Shown: in pieces, positions 41,888 through 50,929 of the stretch
How the letters are laid out: each line of letters opens with the position of its first letter
Numbering within the stretch: position 1 is the first letter of the stretch
Origin: Actinophytocola gossypii
GTDB lineage: Bacteria; Actinomycetota; Actinomycetes; Mycobacteriales; Pseudonocardiaceae
Assembly (NCBI RefSeq): GCF_025165815.1
Contig: NZ_JAFFZE010000004.1
Location: 496,001-560,000 of the forward strand
DNA length: 64,000 nt
Reading direction: 5' to 3'
Position numbers and translations under genes: made by a program
The notes under the pieces: model-generated
Databases searched by the model: none
What the model saw: only the letters and a program-made list of their open reading frames with translations
What the model was told of the DNA's origin: nothing

Positions 41888-42940
41888 TCAGCCCACGAGC
41901 GACCGAACGACCTCGACGTCACGCAGCCGGCGGTCGTGCCCGGCCGCCAGGAGCCGCAGGTTGAGCGTGGTGGCGCCGGCCGCCGCGAACGCGGCCAGCC
42001 GTTCCGCCACCACCGCGCGGGACCCGACCAGCGCCAGGCCGCGGACGAGGGGCTCCGGGACCGTGGCGGCCGCTTCCGCCCGCCGCCCGGCGAGGTACAG
42101 GTCCTGCACCCGCAGGGCCTCGGCCTCGTAGCCGAACCGGACGACGAGGTCGGTGTAGAAGTTCTTGCCCCGGGCACCCATGCCCCCGACGTAGAGCGCC
42201 AGGTGCTCACGGACCTGGCTCAGGGCGGCGGCCTCCTCGTCCGCGTCGTCGACGACGGCGAGGTAGCTGGGTGCCACGACGTCCAGCTCACCGAGGGCGG
42301 CGTCCCGCGACGCCCGACCCTTCCCCAGCCCCGCGCCGAACACCGCGTCCGCCGCCTCGGGCAGGAAGAACATCGGCTGCCACGCCTCGAACAGCTCCGC
42401 GGCCAACGCCACCGCCTTGTCCCCCATGGCACCGAGCATCATCGGGATCCGTTCGCGGACGGGGGTGTTGATCAGCTTGAGTGCCTTGCCCTGACCGCTG
42501 CCGCCACGCTCGGCGCTCAGCGGCACCTGGAAGTGCGTGCCGTCGTGGCGCACCTCCTCACGGCGCCACACCGCCCGGCAGATCCCGGCCACCTCACGTG
42601 CCCGGCCCAGCGGCGCGCGGTACGGCACGCCGTGGAACCCCTCGACCACCTGTGGCCCGGACGCGCCGATGCCCAGCGTGAACCGCCCACCCGACACGTG
42701 GTCGAGCCCCGCCGCCGTCATCGCCAGCAGCGACGGGGTGCGGGTGTAGGTGTTCAGAACCGAGGTCGCGAGCCCGATCCGGTCGGTCGCCGCGGCCAGA
42801 TACCCGAGCAGACTCACCGAGTCGTAGGAGTAGGCCTCCGGCACGAACACGATGTCCACCCCCGCGGCCTCGTAGTCGCGGAGGCGGGCGGCCACGTCGG
42901 TGATCCCGCCGCTGTACGACAACGGCATCCCGATACGCAT
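41888..42940 (-). CDS. LLM-class F420-dependent oxidoreductase-like protein
   Basis: The protein has 350 residues. ATG 42940 follows GGAGGACC. A luciferase-like TIM barrel with SYSGGITDVAARLRDYEAAG, VDIVFVPEAYSYDSVSLLGY, NTYTRTPSLLAMTAAGLD and FTLGIGASGPQVVEGFHGVP; the GxxGS/A-P segment fits F420 (not FMN) binding in actinobacteria. Such enzymes often oxidise or reduce unsaturated or hydroxy intermediates in CoA-linked pathways (inference). It is divergent from the thiolase, with element 3 in between, and convergent with the thioesterase. Confidence 0.88.
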   Translation of the reverse strand: MRIGMPLSYSGGITDVAARLRDYEAAGVDIVFVPEAYSYDSVSLLGYLAAATDRIGLATSVLNTYTRTPSLLAMTAAGLDHVSGGRFTLGIGASGPQVVEGFHGVPYRAPLGRAREVAGICRAVWRREEVRHDGTHFQVPLSAERGGSGQGKALKLINTPVRERIPMMLGAMGDKAVALAAELFEAWQPMFFLPEAADAVFGAGLGKGRASRDAALGELDVVAPSYLAVVDDADEEAAALSQVREHLALYVGGMGARGKNFYTDLVVRFGYEAEALRVQDLYLAGRRAEAAATVPEPLVRGLALVGSRAVVAERLAAFAAAGATTLNLRLLAAGHDRRLRDVEVVRSLVG

Positions 42941-42984
42941 GTGGTCCTCCGCGGGTTGAGGCGACTTTCTCACCATGACTCGTG

Positions 42985-42996
42985 TACCGGTCGGTA
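42985..42996. promoter_or_regulatory. TetR-type element 3 (TACCGGTCGGTA)
   Basis: A perfect TACCG-GT-CGGTA inverted repeat in the divergent gap between the LLM oxidoreductase (start 42940) and the thiolase/TetR unit (43057). It is the cleanest copy of the island-wide element. Confidence 0.7.
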
Positions 42997-43056
42997 TAGG
43001 AAGGTAGCATGGTTCCGCGGTGGCACCCGCCGCCCCGACCCGGAGAGGACGAGACG

Positions 43057-44214
43057 ATGAACCTGCGTGAAGCGGTCGTCGTGGACGCGGTCCGCACCCC
43101 CATCGGCCGCAAGAAGGGGGCACTGGCCGGCGTGCACGCCGTCGACCTGTCCGCGGTCGTGCTCAACGACCTGCTGCGGCGGGTCGGGGCCGAGCCGGGC
43201 ATCGTCGACGACGTGTACTGGGGCTGTGTCACCCAGCTCGGCGACCAGTCCAGCAACGTCGGCCGGTTCGCCACCCTCGCCGCGGGGTGGCCGGAGTCCA
43301 TCCCCGCCGTCACCATCAACCGGGCCTGCGGATCGAGCCAGCAGGCCCTCGAGTTCGCCGCCCACGCGGTGATGTGCGGTCGCGCCGAGGTCGTCGTCGC
43401 CGGTGGTGTGGAGACGATGAACCGGGTGCCGATCGGGTCGGGCCGCACGATGGGCGAGCCTTACGGCAGGACGACCCTGGACCGGTACGGCGTCGACACC
43501 TTCAGCCAGGGCATCGGCGCGGAGCTGATCGCGGAGAAGTGGGACCTGAGCCGAACTCGGCTCGACGAGTTCGCCGCCGTCTCGCACGAACGGGCGGCGG
43601 CCGCGATCGACTCCGGCGCGTTCACCGGCCAACTCGCCCCGGTCGCGCTCGGCGACGCGCGGCTGGAGGTCGACGAGGCCCTGCGCCGCGGCACCTCCGT
43701 CGCGACCCTGGCCGGGTTGACGTCGTCCTTCCGGGAGGGCGGCCGAATCCACGCCGGCAACTCCTCGCAGATCGCCGACGGCGCTGCCGCCCTCCTGGTC
43801 ACCACGCCGGAGCGGGCGGCGCGGCTGGGCCGCACACCGCTGGCGCGCTTCCACTCCGGCGCCGTCGTCGGCGACGACCCGGTGACGATGCTGACGGGGC
43901 CGATCCCGGCGACGGAACGGGTGCTGGCATCGGCGGGGCTGGGCATCCACGACATCGGCGCGTTCGAGATCAACGAGGCGTTCGCCCCGGTGCCTCTCGC
44001 GTGGCAGCTCGAGACCGGGGCGGACCCGGCACGCCTCAACCCCGTCGGCGGGGCCATCGCGGTCGGGCACCCGCTGGGCGCCTCCGGCGCCATCCTCGCC
44101 ACGCGCCTGATCCACCATATGCGCCAGAACGACATCCGCTACGGCCTCCAGTCGATGTGCGAGGGCGGCGGCACAGCCAACGCGACGATCTTCGAGCTCG
44201 TCGCCCGAGCCTGA
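43057..44214 (+). CDS. thiolase (acetyl-CoA acyltransferase family)
   Basis: The protein has 385 residues. ATG 43057 follows GAGAGGACGAG; an upstream ATG at 43009 lies in the operator region and lacks a site. The three catalytic regions are present: nucleophile Cys91 (NRACGSSQQA), GHPLGASGA with the catalytic His, and CEGGGTANA with the second Cys. It performs the thiolytic step of beta-oxidation. The TetR gene follows 29 bases later. Confidence 0.94.
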   Translation: MNLREAVVVDAVRTPIGRKKGALAGVHAVDLSAVVLNDLLRRVGAEPGIVDDVYWGCVTQLGDQSSNVGRFATLAAGWPESIPAVTINRACGSSQQALEFAAHAVMCGRAEVVVAGGVETMNRVPIGSGRTMGEPYGRTTLDRYGVDTFSQGIGAELIAEKWDLSRTRLDEFAAVSHERAAAAIDSGAFTGQLAPVALGDARLEVDEALRRGTSVATLAGLTSSFREGGRIHAGNSSQIADGAAALLVTTPERAARLGRTPLARFHSGAVVGDDPVTMLTGPIPATERVLASAGLGIHDIGAFEINEAFAPVPLAWQLETGADPARLNPVGGAIAVGHPLGASGAILATRLIHHMRQNDIRYGLQSMCEGGGTANATIFELVARA

Positions 44215-44243
44215 CCAGACCCGAGGACCGAACAAGAGGAGCC

Positions 44244-44843
44244 ATGGCAACAGAGGCGCCGAAAGAGACCACCGGCGAGCGCGTGCTGCGCATCGCGACC
44301 GAACTGTTCGCGAAGAACGGCTACGCGGCGACCGGGGTCCAGGAACTCTCCGAGGAAACCGGGCTCGGCCGGGGAGCCCTGTACTACCACATCAAGAACA
44401 AGCAGCAGCTGCTGCTGACCATCGCCGTCAACCTGCTGGAGGGCGCCAACCGGGAGGCACGCCGCATCCTCGCGAGCGGCGGCACGGCCGAGGACCGGCT
44501 GCGGCGGATGGCCGTGCACCTGCTGTCCGAGCTGTCCACCAACCGCAACGCCTGGATCACCTCGATGCGGGACTGGAAGTCGCTCGACGAGCCGCACCGG
44601 ACCCGGGTGGGGCACCTGCGGGACGAGTACGAGCAGTACTGGCAGACCCTGTTCGACGAGGGTGCGGAGGCCGGAATGTTCCGACCGGTACATCCCATGC
44701 AGCGGCGGGCGATCGTCGGTATGTTCACCACCAGCTACCGGTGGATCGAGCCGTCCGGGTCGCTCAAGCCCGCCGCGATCGCCGAGATGTACGTCTCGCT
44801 GTTCCTCGACGGGCTGCGCCGCCGCCCCGAGGACGACGGCTGA
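44244..44843 (+). CDS. TetR-family regulator, candidate master repressor of the catabolic island
   Basis: The protein has 199 residues with ATG 44244 behind AGAGGA. HTH: VLRIATELFAKNGYAATGVQ, ELSEETGLGRGALYYHIKNK and QQLLLTIAVNLL. The C-terminal TetR domain reads VHLLSELSTNRNAWITSMRD ... DEYEQYWQTLFDEGAEAGMF, similar to regulators of fatty-acid and steroid degradation such as KstR2/FadR-like proteins (recall). It sits centrally in the island, co-transcribed with the thiolase, and all four divergent promoter gaps share one type of element. The ligand is probably an acyl-CoA of the pathway (inference). Confidence 0.92.
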   Translation: MATEAPKETTGERVLRIATELFAKNGYAATGVQELSEETGLGRGALYYHIKNKQQLLLTIAVNLLEGANREARRILASGGTAEDRLRRMAVHLLSELSTNRNAWITSMRDWKSLDEPHRTRVGHLRDEYEQYWQTLFDEGAEAGMFRPVHPMQRRAIVGMFTTSYRWIEPSGSLKPAAIAEMYVSLFLDGLRRRPEDDG

Positions 44844-44849
44844 ACCGGG

Positions 44850-45941
44850 TCAGGCGCTCACGGGAGGCGGCAGGGGTTCGACGCCGTCCCGGTCGGCCGG
44901 GACGCCCCAGCGGGCCAACAGCTCGGCGGGGTCGGGTGCGTCCGGGACGAAGCCGAGCGGGATCCTCGGCACCCACCTGTCCGCGCCCGCCCGACTGAGA
45001 ACGCCGCGCGCCGTGAGCTGCGGGTCCGTGGCCGCCTCGGCGAGGGAGAGCACCGGCGTGAGGCACGCGTCGACGCCGTGCGCGGCGGCCGTCCACTCCG
45101 CACGGCTGCGGGTCCGGATGACCGCCGCGATGCGCTCCCGCAACCGGGGCCAGTTCGCCGGGTCCTCACGGCCGGCGCGGTCGGCCGCGGACAGGCCGAC
45201 CAGGTCGGCGAACTGCTGGAAGAACTTGTCCTCCAGCGCGCCGACCGCGACGTACCCGCCGTCGGCGGTCTCGTAGGTGTCGTAGTAGGGCGCGCCGGTG
45301 TCGAGCCGGTTCGTTCCCGGTTCGTCCGACCACCTGCCGAGGTTGCGGTACTCGTGCAGCATCGTGGTCAGGTACGTGGTGCCGTCGACGATCGCGACGT
45401 CGAGCACCGTGCCCGCGCCGCTGCGGGCGCGGTCGGCGAGCGCGGCCAGCACGGAGACCACGAGGTACATCCCGCCTCCGGCGAAGTCGCCGAGCAGGTT
45501 CGCGGGTGGTGTCGGCTTCTCCCCCGCCCGCTGGGCCACGTGCAGGGCGCCGGTGAGGGCGACGTAGTTGATGTCGTGCCCGGCGCGGGCTGCCAGCGGA
45601 CCGGTCTGCCCCCATCCGGTCATCCGGGCGACGACCAGGCCGGGGTTGCGCGCCAGCAACCGATCTGGCGACAGTCCGAGCCGCTCCAGGACACCGGGCC
45701 GGTAGCTGTCCACCACGACGTCGGCGGCCCTCGCGATGTCCAGGAAGCGGTCGACGTTCGCCGGGTCCTTCAGGTCGAGTTCGAGCAGTGACCGGTTGCG
45801 GGTCATCGCGCCGGCGGGCTGGCCAGGCCGGGTGATCGTGAGCGTTTCCGCCCCGAGGTCGGCCAGCAGGAGACAGCCGAACGGCGCCGGGCCGAGCCCG
45901 GACAGCTCGACGACACGCACACCTGCGAGCGGACTCGCCAT
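44850..45941 (-). CDS. alpha-methylacyl-CoA racemase-like / CaiB-BaiF CoA transferase
   Basis: The protein has 363 residues. ATG 45941 follows GGAGGTGGGA. Family III CoA-transferase fold: SPLAGVRVVELSGLGPAPFG, DVVVDSYRPGVLERLGLSPD, GHDINYVALTGAL with His122 and LLGDFAGGGM with Asp152. His122/Asp152 are the catalytic pair of alpha-methylacyl-CoA racemase (numbering coincides with the mammalian enzyme), which interconverts 2R/2S-methylacyl-CoA so that (S)-specific acyl-CoA dehydrogenases can act. This implies an alpha-methyl-branched substrate. A CoA-transferase role remains possible. Confidence 0.88.
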   Translation of the reverse strand: MASPLAGVRVVELSGLGPAPFGCLLLADLGAETLTITRPGQPAGAMTRNRSLLELDLKDPANVDRFLDIARAADVVVDSYRPGVLERLGLSPDRLLARNPGLVVARMTGWGQTGPLAARAGHDINYVALTGALHVAQRAGEKPTPPANLLGDFAGGGMYLVVSVLAALADRARSGAGTVLDVAIVDGTTYLTTMLHEYRNLGRWSDEPGTNRLDTGAPYYDTYETADGGYVAVGALEDKFFQQFADLVGLSAADRAGREDPANWPRLRERIAAVIRTRSRAEWTAAAHGVDACLTPVLSLAEAATDPQLTARGVLSRAGADRWVPRIPLGFVPDAPDPAELLARWGVPADRDGVEPLPPPVSA

Positions 45942-45977
45942 TCCCACCTCCGAACAACAAAACGATCAAGACCCTTC

Positions 45978-45997
45978 TGTACTGAGCGTACGGTACA
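45978..45997. promoter_or_regulatory. TetR-type element 4 (expanded palindrome)
   Basis: TGTACTGAGCGTACGGTACA is a palindrome with TGTACTG/CGGTACA arms (6 of 7 matches) around AGCGTA. It has the TACCG and CRGTA halves of the other elements but a 6-base spacer. It lies in the gap between the racemase (45941) and the acyl-CoA dehydrogenase (46062). Confidence 0.6.
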
Positions 45998-46061
45998 ATT
46001 TTGCTCTAGTACAGCTCCTGCGCCCCACCGCTCCCCGCGAACACCGAAGCGAAGGATCCCC

Positions 46062-47219
46062 GTGAGCACTTCGTTCTACAACCAAGAACACGCGGAGTTC
46101 CGCGAACTGGCCCGCACCTTCGTCGCCCGTGCTGTCGAACCGCACCTGCGGCGGTGGGACGCCGATGGACTGATCGGTCGGGAAGTCTGGAAGGCGGCCG
46201 CGGCACGCGGGCTGCTCGGCCTGCGCACGCCGGAGGAGTACGGCGGAGCCGGCGTGGCGGACTACCGGTTCCGCTGCGTGCTGACCGAGGAGCTGTCCCG
46301 GGTCGGTGCCGCCGCGTTCGCCTCGGGCCTGGCCATCAACGAGGACATCGTCGCCGGTTACCTGCTCAACCTCGGCTCCGACGCCCAACGGCGGCGGTGG
46401 CTGCCCGGTATGGCCGAGGGCGAGGTCGTGACCTCGATCGCGATGTCGGAACCGGGAGCGGGCAGCGACCTGCGCGCGATCTCGACGACCGCGACCCGCA
46501 CCGACGCCGGCTGGGTGGTCAACGGGTCCAAGACGTTCATCACCAACGGGGGCAGCTCCGACGTGGTGCTCGTCGCGGCACGCACCGGTGAGCGCGAGGG
46601 CAGGCCGCGGCTCTCGCTGCTGCTCGTCCCGGCCGGCACTCCTGGGTTCACCCGCGGCCGCACGCTGGACAAGCTCGGCCTGCACGCGCAGGACACCGCC
46701 GAGCTGTTCTTCGACGACGTCGAGGTGCCGGCGGACAACCTGGTCGGCGAGGAGGGCCGCGGGTTCCACCACCTGACCCACCAGCTGCCGCTGGAGCGGC
46801 TGTCGATCGCGTGGCGCGGGCTCAGCGGTGCGGATGCCGCGTTGCGGTGGACGCTGGACTACGTGCGCGACCGCTCGGCGTTCGGGCAGCGCGTCATCGA
46901 CTTCCAGCACACCCGGTTCCGGCTCGCCGAGCTGGTGACCGAGGTGGACGTGACCCGCGCCTACCTGGAGAAGCTCGTCCTCGACCTCAACGACGGCCGG
47001 CTCGACGCCACCACCGCGGCGAAGGCGAAGTGGTGGGCGACCGAGCTGCAGCAGCGGGTCGTCTCCGCGTGCCTGCAGATGCACGGCGGCTACGGCTACA
47101 TGACCGAGTACCCCATCGCCCGAGCGTTCGCCGACGCGCGCGTCCAGACCATCGTCGGCGGCACTACCGAGATCATGAAGGAGATCATCGGCCGCGCCCT
47201 CGCCGCGGACCGCTCCTGA
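46062..47219 (+). CDS. acyl-CoA dehydrogenase
   Basis: The protein has 385 residues with a GTG start. FAD and substrate motifs: IAMSEPGAGSDLRAISTTAT, WVVNGSKTFITNGGSSDVVL and MHGGYGYMTEYPIARAFADA. The C-terminal stretch reads TIVGGTTEIMKEII rather than the xYEGTxEI of short/medium-chain enzymes, and Glu245 in LPLERLSIAW sits where isovaleryl-/long-chain enzymes carry the catalytic base. So a branched or long substrate is likely. First of three forward genes with an SDR and a crotonase. Confidence 0.93.
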   Translation: MSTSFYNQEHAEFRELARTFVARAVEPHLRRWDADGLIGREVWKAAAARGLLGLRTPEEYGGAGVADYRFRCVLTEELSRVGAAAFASGLAINEDIVAGYLLNLGSDAQRRRWLPGMAEGEVVTSIAMSEPGAGSDLRAISTTATRTDAGWVVNGSKTFITNGGSSDVVLVAARTGEREGRPRLSLLLVPAGTPGFTRGRTLDKLGLHAQDTAELFFDDVEVPADNLVGEEGRGFHHLTHQLPLERLSIAWRGLSGADAALRWTLDYVRDRSAFGQRVIDFQHTRFRLAELVTEVDVTRAYLEKLVLDLNDGRLDATTAAKAKWWATELQQRVVSACLQMHGGYGYMTEYPIARAFADARVQTIVGGTTEIMKEIIGRALAADRS

Positions 47220-47252
47220 CCCCAGGCGTCCCAAGAAACTACGGAGGAACTC

Positions 47253-48020
47253 ATGGAGCTACAGGGTGCGGCCGCGGTCGTCACCGGCGGAGCGTCCGGT
47301 CTCGGCGCGGCGACGGCCGCCGCGCTCGTCGATCGCGGCGCACACGTGGTGGTCACCGACCTGGCCGGCTCCGACGGCACCGGCGTCGCCGAGAAGCTCG
47401 GCCCGGCCGCGCGGTTCGTCGCCGCGGACATCACCGACGAGGACGGTCTGGCCGCGCCGTTCGACGCCGCCCAGCAGCTGGGTGACCTCCGCGCGGTGGT
47501 GCACTGCGCGGGCCGCGGCGGTGACCGGCTGCGCATCGTCGACAAACAAGGCAATCCCGCGCCGCTGCGGAGCTTCGTCGACGTGCTCCAGGTCAACCTG
47601 GTCGGCACGTACAACGTGCTGCGGCTGGCCGCGTCCCGGATGAGCGGCAACACCGTCGAGGACGGTGATCGCGGCGCCATCGTGCTCACCGCGTCCGCCG
47701 CCGCGTTCGAAGGCCAGATCGGGCAGACCTCCTACGCGGCGGCAAAGGGCGCCGTGCACGCCATGACGATCGTCGCGGCCCGCGACCTCGCGAGTTGGGC
47801 CATCCGCGTCAACACGATCGCCCCCGGCGTGTTCGACACCCCGATGCTGGCCCGGTTGCGCGACGACATCCGGGAGGGTCTCGCCGCCACCGTGCCCCAC
47901 CCCAAGCGGCTCGGCGCGGCCGACGACTATGCCGACCTCGCGATCACGCTGCTGCGCAACGGCTACGTCAACGGGGAGACCGTCCGCCTCGACGGCGCGA
48001 TCCGGATGGCACCGCGATGA
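47253..48020 (+). CDS. short-chain dehydrogenase (3-hydroxyacyl-CoA dehydrogenase type II-like)
   Basis: The protein has 255 residues; ATG follows ACGGAGGA. The Rossmann motif is TGGASGLG (11-18) and the catalytic set is Ser148, Tyr161 and Lys165 (TSYAAAKG). The long loop DRLRIVDKQGNPAPLRSF and the overall pattern are those of HSD17B10-like 3-hydroxyacyl-CoA / 2-methyl-3-hydroxybutyryl-CoA dehydrogenases, which suits methyl-branched substrates. It oxidises the beta-hydroxy intermediate with NAD+. It overlaps the crotonase by 4 bases. Confidence 0.92.
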   Translation: MELQGAAAVVTGGASGLGAATAAALVDRGAHVVVTDLAGSDGTGVAEKLGPAARFVAADITDEDGLAAPFDAAQQLGDLRAVVHCAGRGGDRLRIVDKQGNPAPLRSFVDVLQVNLVGTYNVLRLAASRMSGNTVEDGDRGAIVLTASAAAFEGQIGQTSYAAAKGAVHAMTIVAARDLASWAIRVNTIAPGVFDTPMLARLRDDIREGLAATVPHPKRLGAADDYADLAITLLRNGYVNGETVRLDGAIRMAPR

Positions 48021-48781
48021 GCGACGAGCTGGTCGTCACCCGGCACGACGACATCCTGCTGATCGAGGTCAACCGCCCCGCGCAGCGCAACGCGATGACC
48101 CGTGACGTCGCGGTGGCGATCGACGACGCGTTGACCCGGCTCGACGGCGATCCCGCGCTGCGGGTCGCCGTCCTCACCGGACGGGGTGGCGTGTTCTGCG
48201 CTGGCATGGACCTCAAACGCCACGCCGCCGGTGAGCGCGCCGCGTCCGACGGGCGGGGGTTCGGCGGCATCGTCGAGGTACCACCCCGCAAGCCGGTGAT
48301 CGCCGCGGTCGAGGGCTGGGCGCTCGGCGGTGGTTTCGAGATCGTGCTCGCCTGCGATCTGGTCGTCGCGGGCGCCACCGCCCGGTTCGGGCTCCCCGAG
48401 GTGAAGCGCGGTCTGCTCGCCAAGGGCGGCGGCATGTTTCGCCTTCCCGCCCGGCTCCCCCGCCCCATCGCGCTCGAACTGCTCCTCACCGGCGACCCGA
48501 TCACGGCCGAGCGCGCCGCCGCGCTCGGCCTGCTCAACGAGGTCGTCCCGGAGGGACAGAGCCTGGACTCCGCCTTCACGCTGGCGCGCCGCATCGCGGT
48601 GAACGCGCCCCTGTCGGTCGAGGCGTCGAAGGCGATCGCGATCGAGTCCGCGGACTGGCCATCGGGCGACGGTTTCGCCCTGCAGCGCGACATCGCCGAC
48701 GCGGTGTCCACATCGGACGATGCGAAGGAGGGCGTACGCGCCTTCGCCGAGAAACGCGCCCCCGTGTGGACCGGCCGCTGA
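48017..48781 (+). CDS. enoyl-CoA hydratase (crotonase)
   Basis: The protein has 254 residues. ATG overlaps the SDR stop. Motifs: DILLIEVNRPAQRNAMTRDV, VLTGRGGVFCAGMDLKRHAA, PVIAAVEGWALGGGFEIVLA and FGLPEVKRGLLAKGGGMFRL, where the Glu of LPEVKRG is the second catalytic acid position. It is a conventional enoyl-CoA hydratase. With the dehydrogenase and SDR it supplies a complete beta-oxidation set in one operon, ending 21 bp before the convergent small acyl-CoA dehydrogenase. Confidence 0.93.
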   Translation: MSDELVVTRHDDILLIEVNRPAQRNAMTRDVAVAIDDALTRLDGDPALRVAVLTGRGGVFCAGMDLKRHAAGERAASDGRGFGGIVEVPPRKPVIAAVEGWALGGGFEIVLACDLVVAGATARFGLPEVKRGLLAKGGGMFRLPARLPRPIALELLLTGDPITAERAAALGLLNEVVPEGQSLDSAFTLARRIAVNAPLSVEASKAIAIESADWPSGDGFALQRDIADAVSTSDDAKEGVRAFAEKRAPVWTGR

Positions 48782-48802
48782 CCCGGTGCCGAGCGGTGAG
48801 CG

Positions 48803-49741
48803 CTACGCGGTGAGCGCCTCGGTCTGGGCGGTGCGGGGCAGGAACCCGGCGGCGAGGAACGTGGCCCGCTTGAGCAGGCGGTGGGCGTCGTGCTCCCAGG
48901 TGAAGCCGGTCGCACCGTGGACCTGGATGGTGGCACGGGTGTTCTCGAGCGCGGCGGTCTCGGTGTGGCGGCGGGCCGCCGCGACGCGCCGCCGCGCGTC
49001 GGGGTGGTGCTCGTCGACGCTCACCGCGGCGAAGTCGGTGACCGCGGTGGCGGCGCGGGCCCGCATCGCCATGTCGGCACAGCGGTGCGAGATCGCCTGG
49101 AAGGCGCCGATCGGCTTGCCGAACTGTTCACGCAGCCCCGCGTAGGCCACCGACAGGTCGGTGGCCGCGTTCGTGATGCCGGCGAGCATCGCCGCGACGA
49201 GGACGGCGGCACGAACCAGTTCGTGCTCGGCGGCGGCACCGGTGACCTCGGCGAGGACCTCACCGCCGGACAGGTCGACCCGCTCGGCGGTGACGGCCGG
49301 GTCGAGCGGGGTCAGGTCGGCGACGACCATCGCGTCCGTCATCGGCACGAGTCGCAGCGACCCACTCTCCTCGTCGACGAGCAGCAGCACGTCCGCGTCG
49401 CGTGCGTCGAAGGCGACCACGCTGCCGGTCGTCGCGAACGCGTGTCCGGCCCTGCCCTCAGCCAGCCGTTCGACGAGGTCGAGCCGTCCGGCCGAGGCGG
49501 CGACCCGGACCGCGGTGCTCGTGGCCAGGACCGGACCCGCGACGGCCGAGGCGCCGATCTCCGCGTACAGCCGGGCCTCGTCGGCGAGGCTGCCGCCGAG
49601 CCCACCGGCGTCCTCGGGCAGGCCGAGTGCCAGCCAGCCCTGACCGGTCGCCGCGGTCCACACGTCCGCGGCGCCGGCACGGGTGACGGCTCGAGCCGCG
49701 GTCACCAGCTCCCGCTGCTCATCGGTGGGATACAGGTCCAT
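48803..49741 (-). CDS. small acyl-CoA dehydrogenase subunit (ChsE2-like)
   Basis: The protein has 312 residues, shorter than the usual 380-400. The N-terminal helical domain (LYPTDEQRELVTAARAVTRA) and the C-terminal FAD-binding bundle (LREQFGKPIGAFQAISHRCA, VHGATGFTWEHDAHRLLKRA) are present but the middle beta-domain is reduced and the usual catalytic-Glu segment is absent. It lies next to a full-size dehydrogenase on the same strand, the arrangement of the alpha2beta2 FadE28-FadE29/ChsE1-ChsE2 heterotetramers that oxidise short steroid side-chain CoA esters in mycobacteria (known). It is the distal gene of the long importer operon. Confidence 0.88.
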   Translation of the reverse strand: MDLYPTDEQRELVTAARAVTRAGAADVWTAATGQGWLALGLPEDAGGLGGSLADEARLYAEIGASAVAGPVLATSTAVRVAASAGRLDLVERLAEGRAGHAFATTGSVVAFDARDADVLLLVDEESGSLRLVPMTDAMVVADLTPLDPAVTAERVDLSGGEVLAEVTGAAAEHELVRAAVLVAAMLAGITNAATDLSVAYAGLREQFGKPIGAFQAISHRCADMAMRARAATAVTDFAAVSVDEHHPDARRRVAAARRHTETAALENTRATIQVHGATGFTWEHDAHRLLKRATFLAAGFLPRTAQTEALTA

Positions 49742-49758
49742 GTCGTCCTACTTCCGTA

Positions 49759-50928
49759 TCAGCCGCGGGGAAGCCCGAGCACCCGATGTGCGATCACGTT
49801 GCGCTGGACCTCGGCGGTGCCGGTGCCGATGGTGTGGCCGAACGAGTGCAGGTAGGCGGGCACGAACCGCGCGGCCTCGTCGGTCCCGTCCGTGGTGAGA
49901 CCGTCCCGGCCGAGCAGCTCTGCGCCCGTCCGCTTCACCCGCTGGGACAGCTCGGCGTAGAGCGGTCTGATCATCGACCCCGCCGAGGAGGAGCCGGTGC
50001 GCTTGACCTCGGAGACGAACGCGACCGCGAGCGCGTGCAGCGCGACGCCCTCGGCCTCCAGGTCGGCGAGACGAGCGGCGACCTCGTCGCTGGTCGACAG
50101 CGGCTGGCCGCGGCAGTCGACCCGGGTCCGGGCCAGTTCCTTGACGTCGTCGATGAGCTTGAGCAGCCGGATCACCGTGCCCAGGGTCATCGTGCCGCGT
50201 TCGAACCCGAGGGTCGTCATCGCGACCTTCCAGCCGTCGCCGAGGCCGCCGACGAGGTTGCGCAGCGGGATCCGGACGCCGTCGTAGAAGACCTGTGCGA
50301 AGTGGACCTTCCCGTCCATCGCGGTGATCGGCCGGACCTCGACGCCGGGGGTGGTGAGGTCGACGATCGCGAAGGAGAGCCCGCGGTGGCGTGCGGCGGC
50401 GGGGTCGGTGCGGACGAGCAACTCCTGCCAGTCGCTCAGGTGGGCGCCGGTCGTCCAGATCTTGGTGCCGTCGACGACGAGGTGGTCGCCGTCGACCACG
50501 CCGCGCGTGCGCAGCGCGGCGAGGTCCGATCCCGCCTCGGGTTCGGAGAACCCCTGCGCCCACACCTGGTCGCCGCGCAGGATGGCGGCGAGGTGGTCCT
50601 GGCGCTGCGTGTCGGTGCCCTCGGCGATGAGGACCGGGCCCGCGTGCCCGAGGGCGATGTTGAGCACGCCCGGCTCCGGTGCGTCGAACCGCGCGCACTG
50701 CTCGAACCAGATCATCTGCTCGACCAGCGACAGCCCGGCGCCGCCGTACTCCTTCGGCCACGCGACGCCCGCCCACCCGGCGTCGTACTGCAGGCGCTGC
50801 CAGGCGCGGTCGAACGCGGCCATCGGCTCACCGGCGGGGGGCCGTGGTTCGCGGGGCACGTTGCGGGACAACCATTCCGCGGCCAGGTCGGCGAACTGGC
50901 GCTCCTCCGGGGTTGGTCGCAGGCGCAC
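49759..50928 (-). CDS. full-size acyl-CoA dehydrogenase subunit (ChsE1-like)
   Basis: The protein has 389 residues. GTG 50928, one base past the stop of the synthetase gene, follows GAGAGGGA. Motifs: GWAGVAWPKEYGGAGLSLVE, WAQGFSEPEAGSDLAALRTR and the helix FERGTMTLGTVIRL where the catalytic Glu of FadE26/FadE29-type subunits lies (LGFERGT). The ending SFGHTIGTGTAEVQRNVIAH is typical of the large FadE28/29-type partner. It forms, I infer, a heterotetramer with the 312-residue subunit encoded 17 bases downstream. Confidence 0.9.
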   Translation of the reverse strand: MRLRPTPEERQFADLAAEWLSRNVPREPRPPAGEPMAAFDRAWQRLQYDAGWAGVAWPKEYGGAGLSLVEQMIWFEQCARFDAPEPGVLNIALGHAGPVLIAEGTDTQRQDHLAAILRGDQVWAQGFSEPEAGSDLAALRTRGVVDGDHLVVDGTKIWTTGAHLSDWQELLVRTDPAAARHRGLSFAIVDLTTPGVEVRPITAMDGKVHFAQVFYDGVRIPLRNLVGGLGDGWKVAMTTLGFERGTMTLGTVIRLLKLIDDVKELARTRVDCRGQPLSTSDEVAARLADLEAEGVALHALAVAFVSEVKRTGSSSAGSMIRPLYAELSQRVKRTGAELLGRDGLTTDGTDEAARFVPAYLHSFGHTIGTGTAEVQRNVIAHRVLGLPRG

Positions 50929-50929
50929 G

